Assembly (NCBI GenBank): GCA_913043285.1
Contig: CAJWML010000001.1
Coordinates: 496,001-560,000, forward strand
Reading direction: 5' to 3'
DNA from: CAKZNE01 sp002695025
GTDB lineage: Bacteria > Bacteroidota > Bacteroidia > Flavobacteriales > Schleiferiaceae
DNA: 64,000 nt
The first letter of the stretch is position 1; each line of letters opens with the position of its first letter. Under the pieces are notes generated by a model. That model saw nothing but the letters and a program-made list of their open reading frames with translations. It ran no database searches and had not been told where the DNA came from. This document shows positions 27,617 through 35,753 of this stretch, piece after piece. Both the position numbers and the translations under genes were made by a program.

Positions 27617-28635
27617 TTTTGAGACAGGGCCATCAGGTTACACAAGCGATACAGCAAACGTGCTCCTACGTTGGCGTCCCACTCATCCTCACCTGGAGCC
27701 ACTTCATTAAGGTCCAGCCCAATAATCGTGCGTCCGCTTTCAACCAGTTTCTCCAACAGGAAAAGAACCTCTTCCACTTCAAAACCTCCGGCTACCGGGG
27801 TTCCGGTGTTAGGACATAATTTGGGATCCAGGCCGTCAATATCAAAGCTCAGATACACCTTTTCCGGTAACTGTTCAATGATATTCTGGCACTGCTGGGC
27901 CCAGCCAGTGCCCCGATAAGCGGCTTGTTTCAGATCACGGTCAAAAAACGTTTCAATACGCGGATCTTCCTGTATCATCCGGTACTCGGACTCACAATAA
28001 TCCCGTATCCCCACCTGCACCAGTTTTTCCACACATCCCTCTTTAAGCGCATTGAACATAATGGAAGCGTGCGAAAAGGTAAAACCCTCATAGGCATCGC
28101 GGAGGTCAGCATGAGCATCTATCTGCAGGATACCAAAGGAGGAGTGTTGTTTGCCCAAAGCTCGGATATATCCTAAAGGGGTACTATGGTCTCCTCCTAA
28201 AAGAGCTACCCGCTTTCCTTCCTCCAATAGGTGTGTTGCTGAATCTTCCACCCACTGCACCATTTCTGCACAAGCATGGTTGATTTCCATAAGAATATGG
28301 GCATCAGCCTCCTCAGCCAGTTTGTCCAGGTATTGTTCCGCCTTCAACCTCAGTCGGTTACTTTTTTCATGAAGATCCGTATTTACATCTACCATGTAAA
28401 CCCCTCTTTTCCAAGCACCTTCCAAAACCGGATCAAACAAATCCACTTGTAGGGAAGCTTCTTTAATGGCTTTCGGGCCGTCCGCTGTGCCGGCACTATA
28501 GGATACGGTTACTTCCCAGGGAACAGGCAGTACAACAGTTTCCGATTCACCATACGTAAACGGCAAACCGAAAAGCTGGTCATTGGTAGCAAAGCCATTC
28601 GGGTCAAACTCACGGATCTTTTCTTGTTTAGACAT
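27613..28635 (-). CDS. Ureohydrolase (agmatinase/arginase family), probable agmatinase
   Basis: This 340-residue protein has the binuclear manganese motifs of the family: GGDHST, DAHADLRD and SFDIDGLDP. The enzyme hydrolyses a guanidino group and releases urea. The substrate cannot be read directly: agmatinase, arginase and formimidoylglutamase share these motifs. An agmatine substrate, yielding putrescine, is favoured because an arginine decarboxylase and a DHS-like enzyme are encoded at 34.7-37.1 kb. It is longer than E. coli SpeB (about 306). Translation is coupled to a 44-codon downstream gene. Confidence 0.82.
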   Translation of the reverse strand: MSKQEKIREFDPNGFATNDQLFGLPFTYGESETVVLPVPWEVTVSYSAGTADGPKAIKEASLQVDLFDPVLEGAWKRGVYMVDVNTDLHEKSNRLRLKAEQYLDKLAEEADAHILMEINHACAEMVQWVEDSATHLLEEGKRVALLGGDHSTPLGYIRALGKQHSSFGILQIDAHADLRDAYEGFTFSHASIMFNALKEGCVEKLVQVGIRDYCESEYRMIQEDPRIETFFDRDLKQAAYRGTGWAQQCQNIIEQLPEKVYLSFDIDGLDPKLCPNTGTPVAGGFEVEEVLFLLEKLVESGRTIIGLDLNEVAPGEDEWDANVGARLLYRLCNLMALSQK

Positions 28636-28728
28636 TCCTCTTTTCTTCCTTTAACTGGTGATTCTTAATATTTCCGGCCTACCAACCCTCCTGCTGGATT
28701 AAAGGAGCCTTATTGCTCTGATAAAGTA

Positions 28729-28754
28729 AAACCCGGAAACATGGGTGGGTTTTG
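28729..28754 (-). terminator. Probable terminator after the lamin-tail protein gene
   Basis: AAAACCC (28729-28735) and GGGTTTT (28748-28754) form a 7-bp stem. On the minus strand it is followed by a T-rich run. It lies about 27 nt past the stop at 28781, the right place for a rho-independent terminator. Confidence 0.45.
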
Positions 28755-28780
28755 GGCTTGTGACGTACCGATCTTTAACT

Positions 28781-31700
28781 CTACAAACTTAATACACAGG
28801 TTTCTTTCTGAACCACACGCACTCCCTCTGCATTGAAGTAATCAAAAACCACAATATAAATCCCTGTAGGCGCGAGATTTCCATTGTCGTCCGTTCCGTC
28901 CCAGTGCACAAAACCCTGCATACTTATATTCTGGTTTTCCAGAATAGTACGGAGTTTATAGCCGGATGCATTCCATATACTCACGCTTAGGACATTATTG
29001 GGCCGTTCAAAACTGTAGGTGAGGCTAACCACATCATGATACCCATCCTGGTTGGGCGAAAACACCTTAGGCTCCACACCTGTGGTCAACTCAAAACCAG
29101 GGTTTAGCTGCTGGCTGTTCTTATAACCCGGAGTGGCATACCCAACCGTTGAAGCCGCACTTTGCCAGTTGGACGCATCATTGGAAGGGCCCTCAAAACT
29201 CAACCGTTCCAGGCTTACTCCCTCGGGATCAATAAGGGAGAGGTGGTGCTGCTCACTGTATTCATACCAATCAATCACTTCCAGAAAAGAGGTGGCCACC
29301 ACTATACTGCCCTCATCATCAGGCAGGGACGGTAAACGTTGCACCTCAACTATATTTTCCGGGAAGGGAACCGTATAATTATCCAATAAAAAGGCTTTAT
29401 CGGTGGTAAGAGCAAGGTAACGGCCAGGTTCAAAAAGGAAGCTCTCCTCGGTGATGATTTCTGTATCATCCAGGCTTCCCATGTTGATATGTCCTAAACG
29501 CAGGTACTGCAGATCAAAGAGGCGGGAAGAATTATTGTAAAGTTCCACAAAGTCCGCTCCTCCGGAGGGTGGGTTAAAAAGCAGTTCATTAATAACAATA
29601 TCTCCTTCTGCCGGAACAGATGGGATGGTAAACAGCAACGAATCCGGTAACATGCGGTTATTACTACAATCCATAGGGTAGCGCAGCAGCGAAAGCCGGT
29701 AGACGGTATTGGGGTCAATAGCTTCATTAAAGTGAAGTATTACAGAAGCATAGGCCGGGGCCTGAGGCTCGGCAAAATCCAGATTGAGTGACGGCTCAAT
29801 CCGGTAATTAGACTCATCGCTTAAAAGTAGCTCGTCTACTTTCTCGGTAAATGTTACTCGAATAAGGCTGTCTCCCAGGATGGCAATTCTATCAAAACCG
29901 GGGCGTGTGGTATCCGGGTTTTGGCCGAAAAGGCTGTTCTCACGACCAGGTGTTCCGCCCACAGGGTCTTCGGATGCTGCCCAGTTGGCAGCTCCGCCAC
30001 ATAGGTTGTCTGGGTCAATTTGTTCCAATGACCACCCTCCGTCATCTTTATTGGCATCGCGGTACCAGTCACCGGTATACGATACTGTGAAAATAGGGGT
30101 GCCTTCCTTAGATAGAAGACTTAGGTCTTTACCTCCGTTGGTAAGCACGGTTGACGACATATCCAGACCCAGGACAGGGATGGAAGGATCAAATTCGGAT
30201 ACTCCATCACTCTGGGTCAGGACCACGTAAGCATGAGGTGATAATTCATAAAATGGTAAAACCTCTTCCGAGCTCCCCATTTGTAAGGTCCAGCCCTGGA
30301 GATTAACCGGCACGGATTCACGGTTATACAGCTCCAGGTATTCCCGCTCCGGCAATGCATTGGGCGGCACCCCGGCCACAGGTTCAGGATCGGCCATTAT
30401 CTCATTGATCACTACCGAACCTGCCTCAGGAATAAAAAAAGTAAAGGAAGCAGTGGTATCCAGCGTATTCCCGAAGTTGTCAGTAAGGCTATTTATTTCA
30501 ATGGTATAGGCACCTCCATTTTGAAACGCGCTGCTGAATGCCAGTACTACCTTCGAGTTATCACCTGCAGACAGCTGGGCAACGGTAGGCTGGCCAGGCC
30601 CCCCGGCAACGGTATAGGAAGTTTCATCTTCAGCCGAAGAGGCCGCTAGGCTTTCGTTAAAACTTAATTCCAGTGTAGTGGTGTTCAGTGCGTTGATGCC
30701 CGTCAGTACAGGAGCCTGATCGTCTATAAAAGGATCTCCACTCAGGTCAAAATCATCAAAGTAAAAGAGATCGGTACGGGAAGATGTATAGGCACAATAC
30801 AGACCGAAATAGGCTGAAGAGGCAAAAGTAAGATCGGTGCCGGAACCTATGCTGAAGAAGCTGCCATCCAGCAGGGTATCCGCTGCCAGGGTAAACACTC
30901 CCTGCCCATCTATTTGTACCTGCACCACAAGCTCTACTGGATCTGTATCTATGAGCCCGGTCGCGCTTTGAATAATGGGTGTATTGGTGTTTTCCTCCTG
31001 CCGAAAAAGACTGATCTCATCATTGGCACCACCAATCAATACAAAATAACCGTTGGTAGTACTATCATTGAGATCCTCATTTTGACTGATAACATAGACC
31101 CGGGCAAAATTGGAACCTGAGGTGGCAAAATCCATTTTTAAATAAAACTGCCACTGTGCATTTTCGCTGATCGCACTAGGTGTTGAAAGGTAGGACGTAC
31201 CCGCTGACAAAGCGTTCAGGTGCAACTGATTGCTAGCATCTATTTCAAAATCTGCGGCTGAACCACTCCAGTTTGGATCATTGGTGAAGTCTCCATCACT
31301 GAAATCATCAAAAATGTTAATGGTACCCAGGCGGAAAAAAGCTGTATCCGTGGAAAGGTTACCGAAATCATCCTGAATACCCTGCACCACCAGGCGATAA
31401 TTGATCCCCGTTTGCAAGGAAGAGGCAAATTGCAACTCTACCTGTCCGGGCTGGGGTTGAGAAGTGGAAGAAGGTGAACCTACTCCATTATCCACCGTAA
31501 AGTTGGATGGGTTTAAAGCAAAAGCACTGGCCACAGCTTCCGAAAAAGTAAGCCTTACCGAGGTGGTGCTTAATGGCCGGGCCGACAAAATCCTGGCGGG
31601 AGGGTCATTCACCGTAAAGCTCTTTGTTAGAGTAGCTGCATTACCGGAAGTATCCTCAAGTCCAATGATATCCAGGGTATAGCTGTTCCCATTGGCAAAA

Positions 31701-32557
31701 GAGTTTACAAAATTCAGTGTTACCTCCGTATTATTGCTACCTCCCAGGCTGGCACTTGTTGGCTGACCTATACCATTACTTACCAGGTAATTGGATATTT
31801 GCTGAGCCGTGCCGGGGTCCAAAGGTTCATTGAACTGCAGTTTCAAAGTGAATATATCAGGCACCATCAAAGTATCCAGGCCAGGAGGGGTTACATCCAG
31901 ATTTGGCTGGCCACTGCAATTGAACTCATCAAAATAAAAAGCACTGGCCCGGGTAACCGTGTAGCGACAAAACACACCCATAAAAGCACTGCTGGTGTGG
32001 ATTTTATCGGTGGTAGGGGTTCCTATATTCACTAAAGAGTTCACCACGGATCCGGTATCTGCTAAAAGGGTCCATAAACCGTTGCCATCACGGCTTACCT
32101 GTACACGCGCCTCAACTGTAGAAGTATTCAGCAGCCCGCTGTTGGACTCGATCACTACCGATGCAGATGTGCCGGACTGCCGCATCAGCCGGATCTTATC
32201 ACCGGCCTGCCCGAAATCCACGTAATATCCATTGAGCGCTCCTTTTAAATCAGCCTGATCACTGGCCAGGTATACCCTGCCATAGTTACTGGAACTGGGG
32301 TTTTGCTCAAAGCGAAAATAAAACTGCCAATTGCCGTTATCCAGGATGTTACTCGGGGTACTCAGGTAAGAAGTCTCGTTACTTGCCGGAGTAGGGTTAT
32401 TGAGATGCAACTCACCCGCAAGCACTTCAAAATCAAATGTGTTACCGCTCCAGGCAGGGTTGGCAGTAAAATCCCCATCGTTAAAATCATCGTTCATTGA
32501 AAGTTGAGCCAAAAGCCCTACCGGAAAACACAGCAATAAAGCCAGAACGAAACGCAT
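28781..32557 (-). CDS. Large secreted lamin-tail-domain protein with type IX-type C-terminus
   Basis: A 1258-residue exported protein with a signal peptide ending near LLAQ. Two homologous modules of about 200 residues (roughly 21-232 and 413-610) each start DDF.DGDFT..P.WSG and end FYFD.F..SG. Each is followed by Ig-like/SbsA-type repeats (LQFNEPLDPGTA, SFNESLAASSA). Lamin-tail domains follow (VVINEIMADPEP; IVINELLFNPPSGGADFVEL). The C-terminus has VFSPNQDGYHD and WDGTDDNGNLAPTGIY, the FlgD-like/CHU_C type region of type IX secretion cargo. It is likely a cell-surface or secreted protein. No catalytic site is recognised. Confidence 0.8.
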   Translation of the reverse strand: MRFVLALLLCFPVGLLAQLSMNDDFNDGDFTANPAWSGNTFDFEVLAGELHLNNPTPASNETSYLSTPSNILDNGNWQFYFRFEQNPSSSNYGRVYLASDQADLKGALNGYYVDFGQAGDKIRLMRQSGTSASVVIESNSGLLNTSTVEARVQVSRDGNGLWTLLADTGSVVNSLVNIGTPTTDKIHTSSAFMGVFCRYTVTRASAFYFDEFNCSGQPNLDVTPPGLDTLMVPDIFTLKLQFNEPLDPGTAQQISNYLVSNGIGQPTSASLGGSNNTEVTLNFVNSFANGNSYTLDIIGLEDTSGNAATLTKSFTVNDPPARILSARPLSTTSVRLTFSEAVASAFALNPSNFTVDNGVGSPSSTSQPQPGQVELQFASSLQTGINYRLVVQGIQDDFGNLSTDTAFFRLGTINIFDDFSDGDFTNDPNWSGSAADFEIDASNQLHLNALSAGTSYLSTPSAISENAQWQFYLKMDFATSGSNFARVYVISQNEDLNDSTTNGYFVLIGGANDEISLFRQEENTNTPIIQSATGLIDTDPVELVVQVQIDGQGVFTLAADTLLDGSFFSIGSGTDLTFASSAYFGLYCAYTSSRTDLFYFDDFDLSGDPFIDDQAPVLTGINALNTTTLELSFNESLAASSAEDETSYTVAGGPGQPTVAQLSAGDNSKVVLAFSSAFQNGGAYTIEINSLTDNFGNTLDTTASFTFFIPEAGSVVINEIMADPEPVAGVPPNALPEREYLELYNRESVPVNLQGWTLQMGSSEEVLPFYELSPHAYVVLTQSDGVSEFDPSIPVLGLDMSSTVLTNGGKDLSLLSKEGTPIFTVSYTGDWYRDANKDDGGWSLEQIDPDNLCGGAANWAASEDPVGGTPGRENSLFGQNPDTTRPGFDRIAILGDSLIRVTFTEKVDELLLSDESNYRIEPSLNLDFAEPQAPAYASVILHFNEAIDPNTVYRLSLLRYPMDCSNNRMLPDSLLFTIPSVPAEGDIVINELLFNPPSGGADFVELYNNSSRLFDLQYLRLGHINMGSLDDTEIITEESFLFEPGRYLALTTDKAFLLDNYTVPFPENIVEVQRLPSLPDDEGSIVVATSFLEVIDWYEYSEQHHLSLIDPEGVSLERLSFEGPSNDASNWQSAASTVGYATPGYKNSQQLNPGFELTTGVEPKVFSPNQDGYHDVVSLTYSFERPNNVLSVSIWNASGYKLRTILENQNISMQGFVHWDGTDDNGNLAPTGIYIVVFDYFNAEGVRVVQKETCVLSL

Positions 32558-32574
32558 AGGATTGTTTTAAAAAG

Positions 32575-32582
32575 TAAATTTG
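32575..32582 (+). promoter_or_regulatory. -7 element before asd
   Basis: TAAATTTG followed by C matches the TAnnTTTG consensus perfectly. The start site would be near 32589, about 44 nt before the ATG at 32633. A -33 TTG is not at normal spacing. Confidence 0.5.
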
Positions 32583-32632
32583 CAGTTTGCTTCGTGTGCG
32601 TGCATAAAGCTTCTATTTAAAAACCTAAAGTT

Positions 32633-33631
32633 ATGAGAATTGCCGTTGTGGGCGCTACCGGAATGGTAGGAAATGAGATCCTGACCGTATTAAAAGAACG
32701 AAATTTCCCTTTGGAGGAGCTGCTCTTGGTGGCCTCGGAGAAGTCGGTAGGAAAGAAGGTTGACTTCAACGGCACGGCCTATACCATATCCTCTATGGAG
32801 GAAGCTATAAAAGCCAGACCTGACTTTGCCATTTTTTCTGCGGGAGGCAGCACTTCCCTGGAATATGCCCCGAAATTCGCAGAAGCAGGCACTATCGTTA
32901 TCGACAATTCTTCGGCCTGGCGCATGGACCCGGACAAAAAGCTTATCGTTCCCGAGATTAACGGACACCTTTTGACGAAAGAGGATAAGATCATTGCCAA
33001 CCCCAACTGTTCCACCATTCAACTGGTAATGGTATTGAAACCCCTGCATGAGAAATACGGCATTAAACGCGTGGTGGTAAGTACCTACCAAAGTGTAACC
33101 GGAACGGGGGTTAAAGCCCTTAACCAGATGAACAATGAGCGGGCCGGACAGCAAGGAGAGATGGCTTATCACTATCCCATTGACCGTAACTGCATTCCTC
33201 ATTGCGATGTATTCCTCGAAAACGGCTACACCAAAGAAGAGATGAAGCTTACCCACGAAACCAAGAAAATACTGGGTGACGACAGTGTTCATGTAACGGC
33301 TACGGCCGTTCGTGTACCGGTTATGGGCGGCCATTCGGAAAGTGTGAATATTGAGTTTGAAAAGGAATTCAACACTTCGGACGTACGTAAATTACTGGCC
33401 GACACCCCGGGTATTGTAGTACAGGATCAAAACGAAGTAAATAATTACCCCATGCCCCTGTTCGCGAGAGGAAAAGATGATGTTTTTGTAGGCCGCATCC
33501 GTAGGGATCTGAGCCAGATCAATACTCTTAACTGCTGGATTGTAGCGGACAACCTTCGCAAAGGTGCAGCCACCAATGCGGTACAGATTGCCGAGTTCCT
33601 TGTAGGAAAATTAAACTCTCAGCCAGCTTAG
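32633..33631 (+). CDS. asd: Aspartate-semialdehyde dehydrogenase
   Basis: This 332-residue enzyme reduces aspartyl phosphate to aspartate semialdehyde with NADPH. That is the branch point to lysine/diaminopimelate, threonine and methionine. Visible motifs are the Rossmann start VGATGMVGNEIL, the catalytic Cys126 in NPNCSTIQ, and RVPVMGGHSES with the active-site His. Length and start are normal. It stands alone with its own promoter between a divergent secreted-protein gene and msrA. Confidence 0.96.
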   Translation: MRIAVVGATGMVGNEILTVLKERNFPLEELLLVASEKSVGKKVDFNGTAYTISSMEEAIKARPDFAIFSAGGSTSLEYAPKFAEAGTIVIDNSSAWRMDPDKKLIVPEINGHLLTKEDKIIANPNCSTIQLVMVLKPLHEKYGIKRVVVSTYQSVTGTGVKALNQMNNERAGQQGEMAYHYPIDRNCIPHCDVFLENGYTKEEMKLTHETKKILGDDSVHVTATAVRVPVMGGHSESVNIEFEKEFNTSDVRKLLADTPGIVVQDQNEVNNYPMPLFARGKDDVFVGRIRRDLSQINTLNCWIVADNLRKGAATNAVQIAEFLVGKLNSQPA

Positions 33632-33748
33632 ACTTACCCCTTGTAATTTTTGGGTTTAGTTTTTTTGACTTTTTTATACGCTTGTCACTTTAATGACCTT
33701 GCTGCAACCGCATGGTCCGGATATTGCGTATATCTTAAAAATACAAGG

Positions 33749-34318
33749 ATGAAAAAGATCATTTCAGGACTTTGGGTTGTTTTGCTATCTATATTTAGCA
33801 TGAACGCCCAAACCAATAATACTAAACAAAAAACTATGGAACGTGCCTTATTCGCCTCAGGTTGTTACTGGGGAACGGAATACTATATGCAGAGAGCTGA
33901 GGGAGTGCTATCCACCACAGTAGGTTACTGTGGAGGTCATGTGGAAAATCCTACCTACCGCCAGGTGTGTACCGGTACCACCGGACATGCTGAAACCGTG
34001 GAAGTGGTGTATGATCCGGAAAAAACGGACTACGAAACCCTGGCCCGCCTTTTCTTTGAAACCCATGACCCCACCCAGGTAAACCGCCAGGGCCCGGATA
34101 TCGGGGAACAATACCGCTCCGCTGTTTTTTACCTTAATGACAAGCAGAAGAAGATAGCTGAAAAGCTGGTAGCCGAGCTAGAAACCAAGGGCTATGATGT
34201 AGCCACTGAAATAAGTCCCGCTACGGAGTTTTACGAAGAACGCGAGGATAAGCACCAGGATTATTACAATAAAACCGGTGGTACACCTTACTGCCACGGT
34301 TACACCAAAAGGTTTTAA
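33749..34318 (+). CDS. msrA: Peptide-methionine (S)-S-oxide reductase, exported form
   Basis: This 189-residue MsrA repairs S-methionine sulfoxide in proteins. The catalytic Cys39 is in SGCYWGTE (Tyr replaces the more usual Phe). The motifs THDPTQVNRQGPDIGEQYRS and CHGY near the C-terminus are typical. The start at 33749 gives a signal peptide (MKKIISGLWVVLLSIFSMNA), so the enzyme would work in the periplasm or as a secreted protein. A cytoplasmic form starting at Met30 is possible. The upstream frame to 33650 is not conserved in character. It ends at a strong terminator. Confidence 0.93.
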   Translation: MKKIISGLWVVLLSIFSMNAQTNNTKQKTMERALFASGCYWGTEYYMQRAEGVLSTTVGYCGGHVENPTYRQVCTGTTGHAETVEVVYDPEKTDYETLARLFFETHDPTQVNRQGPDIGEQYRSAVFYLNDKQKKIAEKLVAELETKGYDVATEISPATEFYEEREDKHQDYYNKTGGTPYCHGYTKRF

Positions 34319-34334
34319 TGTAAACTCAACAAAA

Positions 34335-34366
34335 TAAAAAAGCCTCCTGTATGGGAGGCTTTTTTA
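34335..34366. terminator. Bidirectional rho-independent terminator between msrA and the acidic protein gene
   Basis: A perfect 7-bp stem (AGCCTCC/GGAGGCT) with a 6-nt loop (tgtatg) is flanked by an A-run on the left and a T-run on the right. It can end transcription of msrA from the left and of the minus-strand gene from the right. Confidence 0.85.
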
Positions 34367-34382
34367 TTTTTATATTTTTTGG

Positions 34383-34703
34383 CTAGTCCTCATCTTCATC
34401 AGAAGGTGCTTCCATACCGGAATCTTCACTTACCATGTCGTCCTCGCTCTCATCGTCATCCTCATCATCCAGAAAAGCTTCGATCTTGGCATCCATTTCC
34501 ACCCCTACTTTAATGAGGTATTTGGTGTCATCCGTTTCAACGGGGACGGCTGTTACCATTTCGCCTTTGGCATTTTTGAACTTGATAATATCATCCTCGT
34601 AACCGTAGGGATACAGGTCCGTAAACATTTCCAGGATATCGGGCGTCACGTTCTTATAATCTACGATCACACGTTTTTTGTCGGAGCTCTTAGATGGTTT
34701 CAT
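34383..34703 (-). CDS. Small acidic conserved protein, function unknown
   Basis: A 106-residue protein with a conserved core (RVIVDYKNVTPDILEMFTDL, DDIIKFKNAKGEMVTAVPVE) and a C-terminal third made almost wholly of Asp, Glu and Ser. I recognise the family as a short Bacteroidota protein that databases sometimes label DNA primase. Nothing in it resembles a primase. It is 19 nt downstream of the DHS-like gene on the same strand and ends before the shared terminator, so it probably belongs to the polyamine transcript. Function is unknown. Confidence 0.75.
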   Translation of the reverse strand: MKPSKSSDKKRVIVDYKNVTPDILEMFTDLYPYGYEDDIIKFKNAKGEMVTAVPVETDDTKYLIKVGVEMDAKIEAFLDDEDDDESEDDMVSEDSGMEAPSDEDED

Positions 34704-34722
34704 TGTAATGGATTATTTGGAT

Positions 34723-35700
34723 TTAGTAATTCAAAAGCCAGGCAAATATCAGCGGTGCAACAATTGTAGCATCGGATTCAACAATAAATTTTGGGGTATC
34801 AATATCCAATTTTCCCCAGGTGATCTTTTCGTTCGGCACTGCTCCCGAATACGAGCCGTAACTGGTAGTTGAATCAGATATCTGGCAAAAGTAACTCCAG
34901 AAAGGTATATCTTCCATCTCTAGGTCCTGATACAACATAGGAACCACACAAATCGGGAAATCTCCGGCTATACCTCCCCCAATCTGGAAGAATCCTACCC
35001 CTTTTCCTTTGGAATTCTCCACGTACCAGTCTGCGAGCCAGGTCATATACTCAATCCCGCTTTTCATGGTAGTAGGCTTCAGCTCCCCTTTCATACAGTA
35101 GGAGGCAAAAATGTTACCCATGGTACTGTCTTCCCAGCCCGGGCAAATGATAGGAAGGTTCTTTTCGGCTGCAGCCAGCATCCAGCTGTTCTTCGGGTCT
35201 ATCTCGTAGTATTGTTCCAGGTCGCCACTGAGCAGCATTTTATACATATACTCGTGGGGCAGATAACGTTCACCGCTGTCGTCAGCTGCTTTCCATATTT
35301 TATGGATATGCTTTTGCAGCCTGCGGAAAGCTTCTTCTTCCGGGATGCAGGTATCCGTAACGCGGTTAAACCCCCCGTCCAGTAATTCACGCTCCTCCTG
35401 CGGGCTCAAATCGCGGTAATGCGGAACGCGTTTATAAGAGTTATGCGCCACCAGGTTCATGATATCTTCCTCCAGGTTGGCACCGGTGCAGGAGATGATC
35501 TGCACTTTATCCTGGCGGATCATCTCAGCCAGGGTTTTTCCCAGTTCTGCGGTACTCATAGCACCGGCCAAGGTGATCATCATTTTGCCGCCTTCTTCAA
35601 GGTGTTTTTCGTAGGCTTTGGCTGCATCCATCAATGCTGCCGCATTGAAATGCAGGTAATTATCCTCTATAAAGCGGGATATAGTGTTACGTTCTTTCAT
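34723..35700 (-). CDS. Deoxyhypusine-synthase-like enzyme, probable homospermidine synthase
   Basis: This 325-residue protein has the deoxyhypusine synthase fold signatures: MITLAGAMSTAELGKTLAEM, ISCTGANLEEDIMNLVAH, and the active-site lysine at Lys297 in ITWGKLD. Bacteria lack eIF5A, so the classic protein substrate is absent. Related bacterial enzymes transfer an aminobutyl group to putrescine to make homospermidine, a polyamine reported from many Flavobacteria. The gene lies 53 nt after the arginine decarboxylase gene, which supports a polyamine role. The exact donor and acceptor are inferred. Confidence 0.8.
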   Translation of the reverse strand: MKERNTISRFIEDNYLHFNAAALMDAAKAYEKHLEEGGKMMITLAGAMSTAELGKTLAEMIRQDKVQIISCTGANLEEDIMNLVAHNSYKRVPHYRDLSPQEERELLDGGFNRVTDTCIPEEEAFRRLQKHIHKIWKAADDSGERYLPHEYMYKMLLSGDLEQYYEIDPKNSWMLAAAEKNLPIICPGWEDSTMGNIFASYCMKGELKPTTMKSGIEYMTWLADWYVENSKGKGVGFFQIGGGIAGDFPICVVPMLYQDLEMEDIPFWSYFCQISDSTTSYGSYSGAVPNEKITWGKLDIDTPKFIVESDATIVAPLIFAWLLNY

Positions 35701-35753
35701 AGTTTCCTTTGCAAGTTTTTAAAATTGGCGCGAAAAAACCAATTGAAATATTA

